From Tritrichomonas musculus (lineage: Eukaryota > Parabasalia > Tritrichomonadida > Tritrichomonadidae): a DNA stretch of 64,000 nucleotides. The stretch spans positions 186,001-250,000 of the forward strand of contig JAPFFF010000032.1 in assembly GCA_039105265.1 (NCBI GenBank), read 5' to 3'. Below the pieces are notes generated by a model. The model was not told the origin of the DNA. It ran no database searches and saw only the letters and a list, made by a program, of their open reading frames with translations. The first letter of the stretch is position 1. Each line of letters starts with the position of its first letter. A program made the translations under genes and the position numbers. Shown in pieces: positions 42,901 to 51,000 of the stretch.

Positions 42901-43144
42901 TAATGAAAGTTTGGCAAAGTTTCTGCAGTTCTTGACTGGATCTTCTCAGGTTCCAATTGGTGGCTTCAAAACTTTCAAAGATAGAGGAAAACCGATCAAA
43001 ATTATGAGTGGTGGTAATAAAGAGAGACTCCCTGTGGCTCATACTTGCTTTAATTTGTTAGCTTTGCCTGGTTATGATAATGGAGATGATATGAATAATA
43101 AATTAATAAGAGCCATTCAAGAACGTGAATTTGCAATTATTTGA
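36995..43144 (+). CDS. HECT E3 ubiquitin ligase with N-terminal ubiquitin-like domain
   Basis: The product has 2049 residues. Residues 1-72 form a ubiquitin-like domain (MKINIQTTEGKSFQF...QILIMGYKF...LTRTD). About 80-1650 is long helical-repeat sequence without a recognised domain. The HECT domain covers about 1700-2049, with GEDGVDAGGLTKEWF early, HLQYFNFAGKMMALAL in the N-lobe, and QVPIGGFKTF then LPVAHTCFNLLALPGY in the C-lobe. The catalytic cysteine is at about residue 2018 (codon 43046-43048), roughly 31 residues from the end, as usual. HECT ligases take ubiquitin from an E2 onto this cysteine and pass it to substrate. Size and C-terminus resemble HUWE1/Tom1-type ligases; a UBL-HECT pairing is known in plant UPL5. 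Substrates are unknown. The initiator lies directly upstream. Confidence 0.93.
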   Translation: MKINIQTTEGKSFQFEVDKIKSVQDLKKLIQKEEGTPVNNQILIMGYKFIDNNIKLDEYLNEEQTILLTRTDRSLLLSSSIIFDNSTFIDRIHQCIIDLNKGQSKYDVTNILIEASAFLDINLDIETITELFSLILTCFSKFPQLCSTILGQFLEQSKLNSNRIIISASVLSFYVHYCPQIPIINYESFVSDSLQQIKTQVPKSNGNLEIFGFQIPSQFQLNFVIDIVSLTKLTEEIVLNLYPYIFGQKITSKTNIDFLISDIQKSGLFHVLPESIFTEDNLLLNLSPNSISIIIQNISEQTFRKIQQTIEIYIEERNDLTNSFSNSILNKCVECDILIKNIDKLISKLIPGDLKPNIWKYIDKNNILLSKKLALSIKDFPNSLVALKLAPQPEKLPQKVLEEGLLTSPDISIYDRVLASDQIECEVFKTSQFWYHIQSIVSDNFDSISHETIDRFIFYFQKFIKPNIFSDFFTDMVFHHYPPNQKESSFLVYLFKKLPSRYQDAYFYKRNIPLARAIEQQKSLPPVCLCQLFDFLSYQYQMNPESVSPYVLYLYEFSYKKCYSSYMTSLRVMPQDDKNDADLIDFIVKKGDLSLLPKMDEGKLSLIMCALLYTSNKDSTVVSGLTRETILPFIAICLNYLKFLKIKVLRSSDSIIKLLLEGCMFLSNNENPLLIASIDSILTNIHLLKNEKKFFQNALFQMIDILLHTLLSGEYKADKTLLLRTIIQLSCDNSNDFMQEKSLLLMNQYGIDLLKFFIDNFTQIDHEKLRENLLNLSLFDEFEMDILIMSNLSDPKSKDTLINTICFINNNCQYAPQINCRESIAKIIHAAIEEERWKDVVEIVKFMKYQRIEFTENLFKNSSIPANIYNEIFGNNSTILNDVWELISNILNDPKPELNKEIFLSLFKVLMEDEAIAMNYFATQFEKYTPHYDMEPYIIIGKLSIWIQKKYDIFLKSLHRCFVFNPENNRFCKKLNIEELPQSELGNSIISKLYEVNNYQSFVCLKNIASCFPFLFAGNTKHLFDCVLQAFENHLSVIYESENEEEKMISTKTVTAALIFLHSTLYSTKVIQAFVSFVFENIGAFSDYQFCVISHILKSLFETSNVKYVTFSLSLKYNFIENITHHLQRNHQKSSEFIYFYKISLYSLLNTYYKIVDDLYPRKNIFKKAIGLNYTPMYIDQIKSLEKPFENCFNNKILIKTTYNESPIVPTQFYINEYAECLMAKINEIQNFWITYDIGNNHTYVLRHDISQAAINQLISDFQKIKKKSPISFDKNLKIDLLPYPTTIKMVRYILSQPSWVSKWILDYSHISDLPEYYSVIQEVFKQLKLMEIPSKIRYSNAALNEDDLPYENNFDIEDSLFKLYCQKELFEIITKDMVSSNSTVLNNIINLIEILTKNDVALLSFLGFVQQYVDQNNSDLHSSFKSIKKFIEVLASISKNRAFKNNFIDVCGNKLIDTILSPKYRSNISQIADSFCLINCDFPRKVSHVIGFMFTSNRPEIIPHALNLLSKIGEEKLQNIMPVVNSSFLREIGKERVSYNNIICFLEHAPSVAKKQTDKLYMLVDSLIKKYQQSPHKMYFDTICSILNYLAPKRGESQNLIADNEIDFSNSMRLFSSSQDNQGLSVKKAPSSLKKSSPKFWNLYGKIRPFIDSLIKSDLSNIGKFNFLLEFHELVEFRIRASYFHSRMRKKINRKSCNYLAVQRQNILTDSFDKLQKLKTNDLMRKFSVKFEGEDGVDAGGLTKEWFTLIIQELFNPNYNLFKQMKSNSFQPSISSYLNGPQHLQYFNFAGKMMALALIEEQCVNAHLTTSFYRQILHQKPKLKDLEDYKVKLYDSLQWMLENDVDSLELPFAIDVKEFGEQKTVELIENGENILVTNENKREYISLYAQYYLQNSIKKQIDAFCSGFDEIIPPEEIKMFSASELDLLICGIPTIDIDDLKKNTVYELPYNENHPVMLLFFEVISKWDNESLAKFLQFLTGSSQVPIGGFKTFKDRGKPIKIMSGGNKERLPVAHTCFNLLALPGYDNGDDMNNKLIRAIQEREFAII

Positions 43145-44010
43145 TGAAACGATTGTTTTAACTATTTGTTTATAAATATAAAGAATAATATAACTTTGAT
43201 ATTTCCAATTTCAATGTAAATTGTTATCAATTTGAATGAGTAAAAAGCGTTTCAAGATGAAATGTTACATTTTTATTTAATATAAAATTATTGGATTTGA
43301 AATCTTCTTTCAATTTTTTACTCATAATTATGATGTACAATTATTATGATGATGATGAGGAATATTATAAACATTATGTTGGTGATTTTTGTTCATGGAA
43401 AAAAAGATGATAAATGTTTTTTAACAGAATCATTTCAGAAGGAATTATCAGATGAAGGAAATATTCATTAAAATTCTATTTTCTTCTGTACAAAATTGAT
43501 TCTATTGTTTTTAGAATCTGCTTTGTGATAATATTTGGTCAAAATAATAAAAATAATATAAATAAAATATTCAAAATATACTTTTCTTAATAGAAAATTT
43601 CAGATTAGAATTTCAAAATTGAATATCATATTCACCTTAATATTAATTAATAACCTCTTTTAAGGCAAAAAATAGGTCAATAATAATTGAATTCGTATTA
43701 CTGTAAAAAGCTAATTGAAGTAATAACGGCTGTTTTTTCACCTATTTATGGTAAATTTGAATTGAATACCTTATTACTGGAAACCGCTAACTGCTGTAAT
43801 TGGAACTTTTTGGCCTATTTTAAGTCAATTTTTTTGACCTTCAGATTGTTAATATTTGTATAAAAATGAATGATAATTAAATGGAACTTTTTGAGATTAA
43901 AAATTTTATAAATGAATAAATCCAAGTTTTATTGTATCATAATTAAGAGAATGATACGATTTTCAACTAAAGAACACAATTAAAAAAATATTAAAATTTT
44001 TGTTTTTAAA
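43145..44010. other. Intergenic with a 76-bp-spaced direct repeat
   Basis: AT-rich DNA without a gene. TATTACTG(T/G)AAA(AA/CC)GCTAA...CCTATTT occurs at 43696 and again at 43772 in direct orientation, with moderate divergence. TATTACTGTAAAA also occurs once more inside the hairpin at 44389. The family or origin is unknown. Confidence 0.4.
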
Positions 44011-44354
44011 TTTTTAAGGGACCACTATCATATTTTTTTGTAAACATTTCAATATTGAGAAAACTCATAGAAAAGAAAATTCAATAGTTGTTATCTCGGA
44101 AAAAGTTTAAAACTTTAAAATTTCACCATTCCGATCATTTTTGTAAAATTTTTACTCCTTTCAACTTTTAAATTTTTATTGAAAAAAGGGAATAGGCTTA
44201 AAAGAAGAATAGAAATAAATGATATGTAATTTATATAATTTATATATACCAAAATATAGCAAAAATACTCAAGAAATAATTTTTTTTAAGTCAATTAATT
44301 TTGTGATAACTCATAGAATTTTTAACATAGAATTTGATAGTGGTCCCTTAAAAA
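44011..44354. mobile_element. Possible small inverted-repeat element with GGGACCACTATCA ends
   Basis: AATTTTTAAGGGACCACTATCA on the left and its mirror TGATAGTGGTCCCTTAAAAATT on the right, about 330 bp apart, form 18-20 bp inverted ends. The GGGAC..TATCA core is reminiscent of the GGGACTATATCA terminus of the 9.9 kb element. The flanks continue the symmetry in A/T runs, so the target duplication and exact ends cannot be set. No coding sequence. The assignment is tentative. Confidence 0.5.
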
Positions 44355-44388
44355 TTTTTGAAAACTCTCAAATTGTTCCTTTATTTGC

Positions 44389-44419
44389 TTATTACTGTAA
44401 AATAACGCAACAGTAATAA
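44389..44419 (+). repeat. Perfect 10-bp stem hairpin
   Basis: TTATTACTGT, an 11-base loop (AAAATAACGCA), then ACAGTAATAA. It lies about 170 bp upstream of the DUF3447-LRR gene and 11 bases before a run of 28 A (44431-44458). It could be a structural element, or just the remnant of the local TATTACTGT repeat. Confidence 0.6.
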
Positions 44420-44427
44420 TCCCGAGC

Positions 44428-44458
<31 letters not shown>

Positions 44459-44586
44459 CTGAAAGCTTCCTAGTTTCCAAATTAACGTTATTTTACAAGA
44501 TGCAAAATGCTAAACGGTAACTTTTTCTTAATATTAATACAAACTTTTTGATATATAGTTTTTAAATTTTTGCCCTATTATTCCAA

Positions 44587-47490
44587 ATGGAATTTCAAGA
44601 ATATCTGAGCCAGCAAAAAGAATTATATGAAATTCTTATTAATATTTTTGAAAGCGAAGATGAAAATGAAAACAATTTCCAGATCTTGTTAAGTTTTTTA
44701 CAAGACAAAAATTATCTTCAAGATCAAAAAGAATTTAAGCAATTCCTTCTGTTATTATCAAATATTACCGAAAACCATCATAGGCTACCAGGTTTCTCGG
44801 CAAACGTGGAGCAAATTATCCATCAATTCAAAGATATCATTATCCAATATTATTCAAATAGCGAAATTTTCGATATTTTTAAAACCAACAAAAAAATACT
44901 TCTTTTACTTTTTGATGAGCAAATAATTACGATGGATTCATCCATTTACTACTATATGATGGATCAAAAAGTAAATTCAGATAAATTATCAGAGCAAATT
45001 TCAGCATTACGGAAAATATCGGACAAATACAACAAAAGAAATGATGTATTATCAAAATATAATCCAAATTTCTATGAATTTTTCTTTTATACAGAAATTC
45101 ATCGATTCGATCCAAAATTGACTAATTTAAAATTACAATATGAATTGAATAAATTGAAAACTTACGATCAAGATTTCTTAGATGACTTTGAAGAAAGGCG
45201 GCATGTTGGTGAGAATCATTCCTACATATGTAGCTTAATTCGGAATGATTCAATTGTTGATTTTGTCAAATTCATGACTCAAACAAATATGTCGCTCAGA
45301 AGTGAAATCAACTTTTCAATTTATGAAACAAATTCAATGTTGTTAACTCATCTTGGACAGAATATTCAATTAATTTTGTATGCAGCCTTTTTTGGAGCCA
45401 TTCAGATCTTTAGATATTTGATGATCAATGGTGTCGATTTGACGCCAGAAACGTGGATCTATGCGATTCATGGCAACAATCCAGAAATAATAAAAATTCT
45501 TGAAGAAAATCATGTTGAAATTGTGCCTGAAATGCAATCATTATTACTTGAAGAACTAATCAAGTTGCATCAGAATAATGTTGCACAATACATGATAGAC
45601 AATCATTTAAATGATGTGCCGGTCAATGATCTATATCAATTTGCTTTTGAGTATCACAATTTGGACATTCTTCCTGAGTCTCTTGATTATTCGACTTTTT
45701 TCTTAAATTGTTGTAAATTCAACTACATAAAATTTGCAGATTTGCTTGTTCATGGTGAATTTAGAGATTCATTGCCATATGTAGATTCTTTACGTGATGC
45801 TGCGATGAATAACAACATGGAAATTGTTCAGTTTATTATATTTGAATCGAATGTATTGAACAATTGGCCAGACATTGTTTTTGTTTTTGAAAAGACACAA
45901 ATAACAAGTATAACTCTTCCATCTACAATTGATGTTATACCACTAAAAGCATTTAAAGATTGTGAAAAGCTTGAGAAAGTTTCAATTCCTTCGTCTGTTA
46001 CTTCAATTGGTGTCAGGGCTTTCTATAACTGCCAATCATTGAAAGACATAAACATTCCTTGTAAGGTTACTTCAATTGGATCTAATGTTTTTTATAATTG
46101 TATAAGTTTAGAAAAGATTGATGATTTGTCATCAATTATATCAATTGATCAATATGCATTTAAGGATTGTAAATCATTGAAAGAAATAGATATTCCAGCT
46201 GTGAAGTATCTCGGTGAAGGTGTTTTTGAAGGATGTGAATCAATTGAAAGAATAGTCATTCCGAAAAAGTTGAAAACAATTCTTGATCACACATTCGATG
46301 GATGTTCATCGCTTGTGGAATTGATAATTCCGTCATCTGTTAAATTCAAAGGCGATTCAATTTTCAAGAATTGTTCATCGTTAACAAAAGTGCCAAGTGA
46401 TTTATTTAAGTCAAGTATTGATGATTTCATGTTTGAAGGATGCAAGTCATTGACTAGTGTAACGATTCCTCAATCAATTAAAGAGTTAGGAAAGAATGTT
46501 TTCAGTAAATGTTCATTATTAAACAATGTTACACTTCCTTCTAAAGTTACTTCAATTAGTGATCACGCGTTTTTCCACTGTGTTTCATTAGATAACATAA
46601 ATTTTTCATCCTCATTAAAGTCAATTGAAGGCTACGCGTTTGCAATGTGCTTGTTATTAAAGAACATTCCAATTCCACCTTCTGTTAAATATATTGGTCC
46701 TTATGCGTTCATGAGATGCTCAATTACACACATAAACATTCCTCCTTCGATTACGTCGATTGAAGATGGCGTTTTTGAAAAATGTGTCTCTTTAACAAGT
46801 GTGACAATTCCTTCTTCTGTTAAAACAATTGGTGATTACGCATTCAGTCATTGTTTTTCTCTTGCTGAAGTAGAAATTCCTAAATCTGTGAAAAGAATTG
46901 GATTTTCTGCATTCAAGAAATGCAAAGCTTTAGATGTAATTAGAATTCCTTCATCTGTCACTTTTGTCGGAGATTTTGCTTTTCGTAAATGTTTGCAATT
47001 GACACAAATTAATATTCCTCCTTGTGAAATCATTAGATCGTATAGCTACTTCGAATTGAGGTCAATCAAGCAATTGACAATTCCTTCTTCTGTCACAAAC
47101 ATTTCAGAAAAAGCGTTTTCAAGATGTTCTGCTCTCGAAGAAATAACAATTCCTTCTTCTGTAAATAAACTTGGAGTTGGCGTTTTCATGGATTGCACAG
47201 CATTGAAAAAAGTGCAAATTCTTTGTTCTTTGACTGAAATTCCTGATTTGGCTTTCTATGAGTGTTCATCGTTGGCAGAGATAAATATTCCTCCTTCTGT
47301 TAAAATTGTATGCAGTTTAGCTTTCTGTGGTTGCTTGGCACTTAGTAGCTTGGAAATCCCTGGTCCTGTCTTAAGCATTAAAAACGGCGCTTTCAGAAAT
47401 TGTCCATCACTAAATAATGTGAAAATTAATCGTGCTGTTGAAATAAATGGATGTGAAATACCAAAAAGTGTCAATATTACTCGAATATAA
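44587..47490 (+). CDS. DUF3447/ankyrin-like plus BspA-type leucine-rich-repeat protein
   Basis: The product has 967 residues. Residues about 1-420 match the trichomonad DUF3447/ankyrin-like family: an N-terminal helical block ending ENHHRLPGF, then ankyrin-like helix pairs such as LILYAAFFGAIQIFRYLMINGVDLT and SLRDAAMNNNMEIVQFII. Residues about 435-960 are about 22 BspA/TpLRR (LRR_5) repeats of about 23 residues, with the signature I-x-IPSSVTSIG-x-x-AF-x-x-C-x-SL. BspA-like proteins are hugely expanded in trichomonads and several are surface-exposed. This one has no signal peptide or membrane helix, so it is probably intracellular and acts as a binding scaffold. The stop reads TAAA. A 5' fragment of a relative is captured in the transposon at 13.7-13.9 kb. 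No good TCA initiator is seen before the ATG. Confidence 0.88.
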   Translation: MEFQEYLSQQKELYEILINIFESEDENENNFQILLSFLQDKNYLQDQKEFKQFLLLLSNITENHHRLPGFSANVEQIIHQFKDIIIQYYSNSEIFDIFKTNKKILLLLFDEQIITMDSSIYYYMMDQKVNSDKLSEQISALRKISDKYNKRNDVLSKYNPNFYEFFFYTEIHRFDPKLTNLKLQYELNKLKTYDQDFLDDFEERRHVGENHSYICSLIRNDSIVDFVKFMTQTNMSLRSEINFSIYETNSMLLTHLGQNIQLILYAAFFGAIQIFRYLMINGVDLTPETWIYAIHGNNPEIIKILEENHVEIVPEMQSLLLEELIKLHQNNVAQYMIDNHLNDVPVNDLYQFAFEYHNLDILPESLDYSTFFLNCCKFNYIKFADLLVHGEFRDSLPYVDSLRDAAMNNNMEIVQFIIFESNVLNNWPDIVFVFEKTQITSITLPSTIDVIPLKAFKDCEKLEKVSIPSSVTSIGVRAFYNCQSLKDINIPCKVTSIGSNVFYNCISLEKIDDLSSIISIDQYAFKDCKSLKEIDIPAVKYLGEGVFEGCESIERIVIPKKLKTILDHTFDGCSSLVELIIPSSVKFKGDSIFKNCSSLTKVPSDLFKSSIDDFMFEGCKSLTSVTIPQSIKELGKNVFSKCSLLNNVTLPSKVTSISDHAFFHCVSLDNINFSSSLKSIEGYAFAMCLLLKNIPIPPSVKYIGPYAFMRCSITHINIPPSITSIEDGVFEKCVSLTSVTIPSSVKTIGDYAFSHCFSLAEVEIPKSVKRIGFSAFKKCKALDVIRIPSSVTFVGDFAFRKCLQLTQINIPPCEIIRSYSYFELRSIKQLTIPSSVTNISEKAFSRCSALEEITIPSSVNKLGVGVFMDCTALKKVQILCSLTEIPDLAFYECSSLAEINIPPSVKIVCSLAFCGCLALSSLEIPGPVLSIKNGAFRNCPSLNNVKINRAVEINGCEIPKSVNITRI

Positions 47491-48215
47491 AAGGTAATGA
47501 ATAAAAAGCCAAATTGTTTCACATATATTTTATTTCACATGTCACTTAAAAAAAAAAAAGATTATATGAGAAATAAATGATTTTGAATGAAAAAATGTTT
47601 GTGTACCAATCATATCTCATCAGATTTGCTTTTCAAAAACATTATTAATATTTTTTATTCTTTTTCAAAAGATTTATTTTTTGCGCAACTTAATTGGATT
47701 CCTTTTCTAATAAAGGAAAAGTGCTCAAGTTCGATCGATAAATAATTGATATTTTTTTTCTAAAAAAGTTTTTTAGAAATTGTTTTATAGTCAAATAAAA
47801 AAGTATTGATAAGGAATTTGAGAGGAGTAAAATGGTTAGATAATGCAATTTATTATATACAAAATCATTTTTTTGATGTTTTCTAGGGAAAGTTATATAT
47901 GGCTATAAAAAAAGTTTAATAATGGTCATAATACCTCAATAAAGCAAGCACATGTTGCTAAATAACATCAAATAAATGCAATTCACTTTAATGAGAAATT
48001 TCTACAAACAACGTTAAGTTAATAAAGGTAAAGGTACATTGTATATGTTTGTATAACATTAAAATGGAAAAATATCATTACTTGTATCAATTCTAATCTA
48101 TATTGTGATCAAAATATTCAGATAATCCATCTTCCTCACTTGATGAAGATTGAAAGTATTGATCTAGATAATATATTGATCAAGCTGACTCAATACAATG
48201 ATTATAAATATAGTG
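47491..48215. other. Intergenic, nothing recognised
   Basis: AT-rich DNA between the LRR gene and the mariner-like element. No open frame, repeat or RNA gene that I can support. Confidence 0.5.
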
Positions 48216-48217
48216 TA

Positions 48218-49779
48218 TAGACAAAAAAAAATTAATGGACAAAAACAACTTAATTTTCTTTAGAAATATATTTTTGCCTTGAAAATTTGTACAAATATAC
48301 TTCATCATCTAATAATAAAAATATTCTATTTTCAAGCATTTTCTTTGAGTTTTTAATTATCATATATTTTTTAACATTTCTACTAATGAGTTCTTAAAAC
48401 AGATTTTACCCACTTTATAAATAATAAATATTATATTAAATATTTTTTTAAAGTAATATAAGAAAAAGAACTAAATAATTTTAGGATATAACAATTTTTA
48501 ATTTTTTTATTTTTTATCAAAAAGTTTTCATATAACCTTTTTAAATCATTTTTAGAATTTTTTTTCAACAAAATCCTAAATAATGGAGTTTTGATCAAAC
48601 TAATAGAATTTTTGATATATATTTTTAAACCTAATTTTATTTATATAAAAAAAAATGGGAAAATCTTCATTATTTAAGATAAATAATATCAAAAAGTGAC
48701 CTCTTTATTTTTGCAAATCTAATGCATATTTATATTGTTCTCAGTATATAAAACATTATAAATGATAAGGATATCACAAATGGCTTTTTGAAAGAGGAAA
48801 AAATCTAATTAAAGTCAACTTTTTTAAGAATTTTTGTAAAATGGTTCTTTTACATAAATTGGTTAAAGAAAATGAAAATCTATTATTTTTATTTGATTTT
48901 ATATTAGATGAATATAAACTATTTTTTAAAAATCATATCATACTTTTATGCAAATATTGACTTTGATGGCAATTTTCATTTTATTGAAAAAAAGATGAAT
49001 AATTCAATTTAAAGAAATGTTATCAATGATTCAATCTAATATTTTTTAAAAGCATGAATTAAGTGTTTTACCTATAGCAAAATATTTAAGATTACCTAAA
49101 TATTTCCCAAAATAAAATGAAATTTCTGTTTTTTAATTTTTCGATATTATTTTAACAATACCCCAACTTTGAAATCTTAAAATCCATTTAAAAAACAATT
49201 TATTAAATAATAAATATGTTTTGCAGATTTTTATCCCGAAAAAAGATAAGAATCAGAGTTTTTTTGATAATCGCAAATAATAATGACTTTTAAAAAATTC
49301 GATCCCGTTTAAAGTTAGTTTCATAATTTCTATGTTTTTAAGATTGATATCAATAATGTAATGAATTATTTGTAAATCAATAAATATCTATGATGATAAT
49401 AAAATTTTTTATCCATTAAAAAAATTGATTTAACCGAAAATAATTAAACACCTTTTTTCAATTTATATTTTGATTTTTAATTATTTTATCTGACAATAAT
49501 TATGAGCATCATGTGTCAATTAATAATTCAACTTTTAATTCCATTTTAATCAATTGCTTATGGAGATAATAGTAAAAAATAGGTTTTTCTTATTATGAAA
49601 TTAACAACAGATCTAATCAAGTAATTAAAGTAATAATCATTAAAATAAAATATATAATATATATAAAATAATATTATTAAATTATAATTTAAAACACTTC
49701 AATATTCAAGAAAATAAATCAACTTTTTATGTGAAGGTGAAGTGAAAGTCGTTTTTGTCCATTAATTTTTTTTTGTCTA
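48218..49779. mobile_element. 1.56 kb non-coding mariner-like element with TA target sites
   Basis: The left end starts TAGACAAAAAAAAATTAATG then GACAAAAACAACTT. The right end is its reverse complement with one change (CGACTT). This gives about 34-bp TIRs bordered by TA on both sides (48216-48217, 49780-49781). This fits Tc1/mariner insertion. The interior is extremely AT-rich and has no transposase frame of any length, so it is a non-autonomous derivative or a very old copy. The near-identical ends argue against great age. Confidence 0.7.
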
Positions 49780-49784
49780 TACTA

Positions 49785-49786
<2 letters not shown>

Positions 49787-49819
<33 letters not shown>
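49787..49819 (+). repeat. 33-base T run
   Basis: A homopolymer directly between the mariner-like element and the minus-strand transposase fragment. On the minus strand it reads as a poly(A) tract just after the coding relic. This may be slippage or the trace of a poly(A) tail. Confidence 0.8.
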
Positions 49820-49820
<1 letters not shown>

Positions 49821-50060
49821 GCTCATGCTCATATGAATATCAAATATACTCTTTTGGAGAGCTTCTGCTATTTCGTGATCTTTATTATTTCTAGCTTTTA
49901 CAACTCCAAATATTCGACGATCAAAAGGTTGGTACTCTCCAATTCCACCTCTTAGCACAAGTATCTGGTTAATATGTAAATAATTTGGAAGAGGGGCTAT
50001 TTCAGGATCTTTGAGAAAATGAGAAGCATTATTAGTAATGCTAAGGAGTGATACAGATAC
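49820..50060 (-). pseudogene. C-terminal fragment of a DDE transposase (pogo/mariner-like)
   Basis: The minus strand reads an uninterrupted stretch containing NNASHFLKDPEIAPLPNYLH, then GGIGEYQPFDRRIFGVVKAR. The E-Y-Q-P-F-D...F-G-x-x-K block matches the last catalytic region of DDE_1/pogo and mariner-type transposases (usual form D/E-x-x-QPLD-x-x-x-FG-x-x-K). Only this part survives, with no start and no DNA-binding domain. It ends at the T run. It is a different copy, in the opposite orientation, from the pogo-like remnant at 52.9 kb. Confidence 0.6.
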
Positions 50061-50399
50061 TATATATCTTGTGCACCTCGTTCACTTCGTTCACTCCTTA
50101 GCTCTAATTCATTCATGCTACCAAAAATTAATATTTATGTCATCATAGTCTAAATTAGAGTATTACATCCGCCACAGTTGTGCGACACCGTATTTTAATT
50201 GATGAAAAAACCTCAAAATCAGCTGCAAGAGTATTTATTTTGATGCCAAATGTGATACAACCATATAAATATATGACAAAATATGAGTATTTATAACGAT
50301 AAACTAAAAAAATCTATTAAAATGGATTAAATTGGGGCTAATTGGAAATAAATAATACCTTATTGAGATTATATGTAAATGCTCGATAAATAACAACTG

Positions 50400-51000
50400 T
50401 TATGAGAGATACTTAAATGAACTGTGTGATAGAGCATGGGATTGTATGAATAAAACATGTTTGGCTGAGTGCGATTCAGTATATCTGTTGTTGATGATAA
50501 CACCGCTAATGAATCTGTGGATGATACATACTCTAATGATGATAAGCCTACTATAGATATAGATAAAGTTATAGAATTTACATATAAAAGAGAGTTGAAC
50601 AACAATTATTGACAAGAGATGTCGAGCATATAAATTAGTGAAGAAGTGGATCTATCTATAACTCTCCACAATGAATTGCAAGGATATGTTTAAATATGAA
50701 CTGGCTAAACTTGTCGAAATCGAAAGACTATAAAACAATTAATATTTTGTTACGTAGTAATCCATAGACATGGTTGTATAATACTCGTAAACTTAATGAA
50801 GAGATACGAGGTGATGAAATACACTTTAATAAGAGAAAAGGTTTAATGAAATGTGAGACCAAACAATGACATCCAAAATAAAACCCACACAAAGTGAATC
50901 TCCAGAACAAAGTAATACATATGCATTAAAATCCAGATATTGCGATCTAAACGCTAAATGGTTTGGGTATGCTACTAGAATGCGATCCAAATACTATTAA
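50400..51000 (+). pseudogene. Degraded coding relic related to the one at 15.1-15.5 kb
   Basis: Several short stretches with coding character lie in this region. One near 50760-50860 (NTRKLNEE...FNKRKG) and one near 50895-50960 (SNTYALKSRYCDLNAK) resemble the relic inside the 9.9 kb transposon. It is broken. I cannot name the family. The two copies point to a repeated element-borne gene. Confidence 0.45.

Noticed and set aside
49755-49955. 66-codon plus-strand frame with poly-Phe
   Set aside because: It reads through the T33 run and the transposon border; the coding relic is on the opposite strand.
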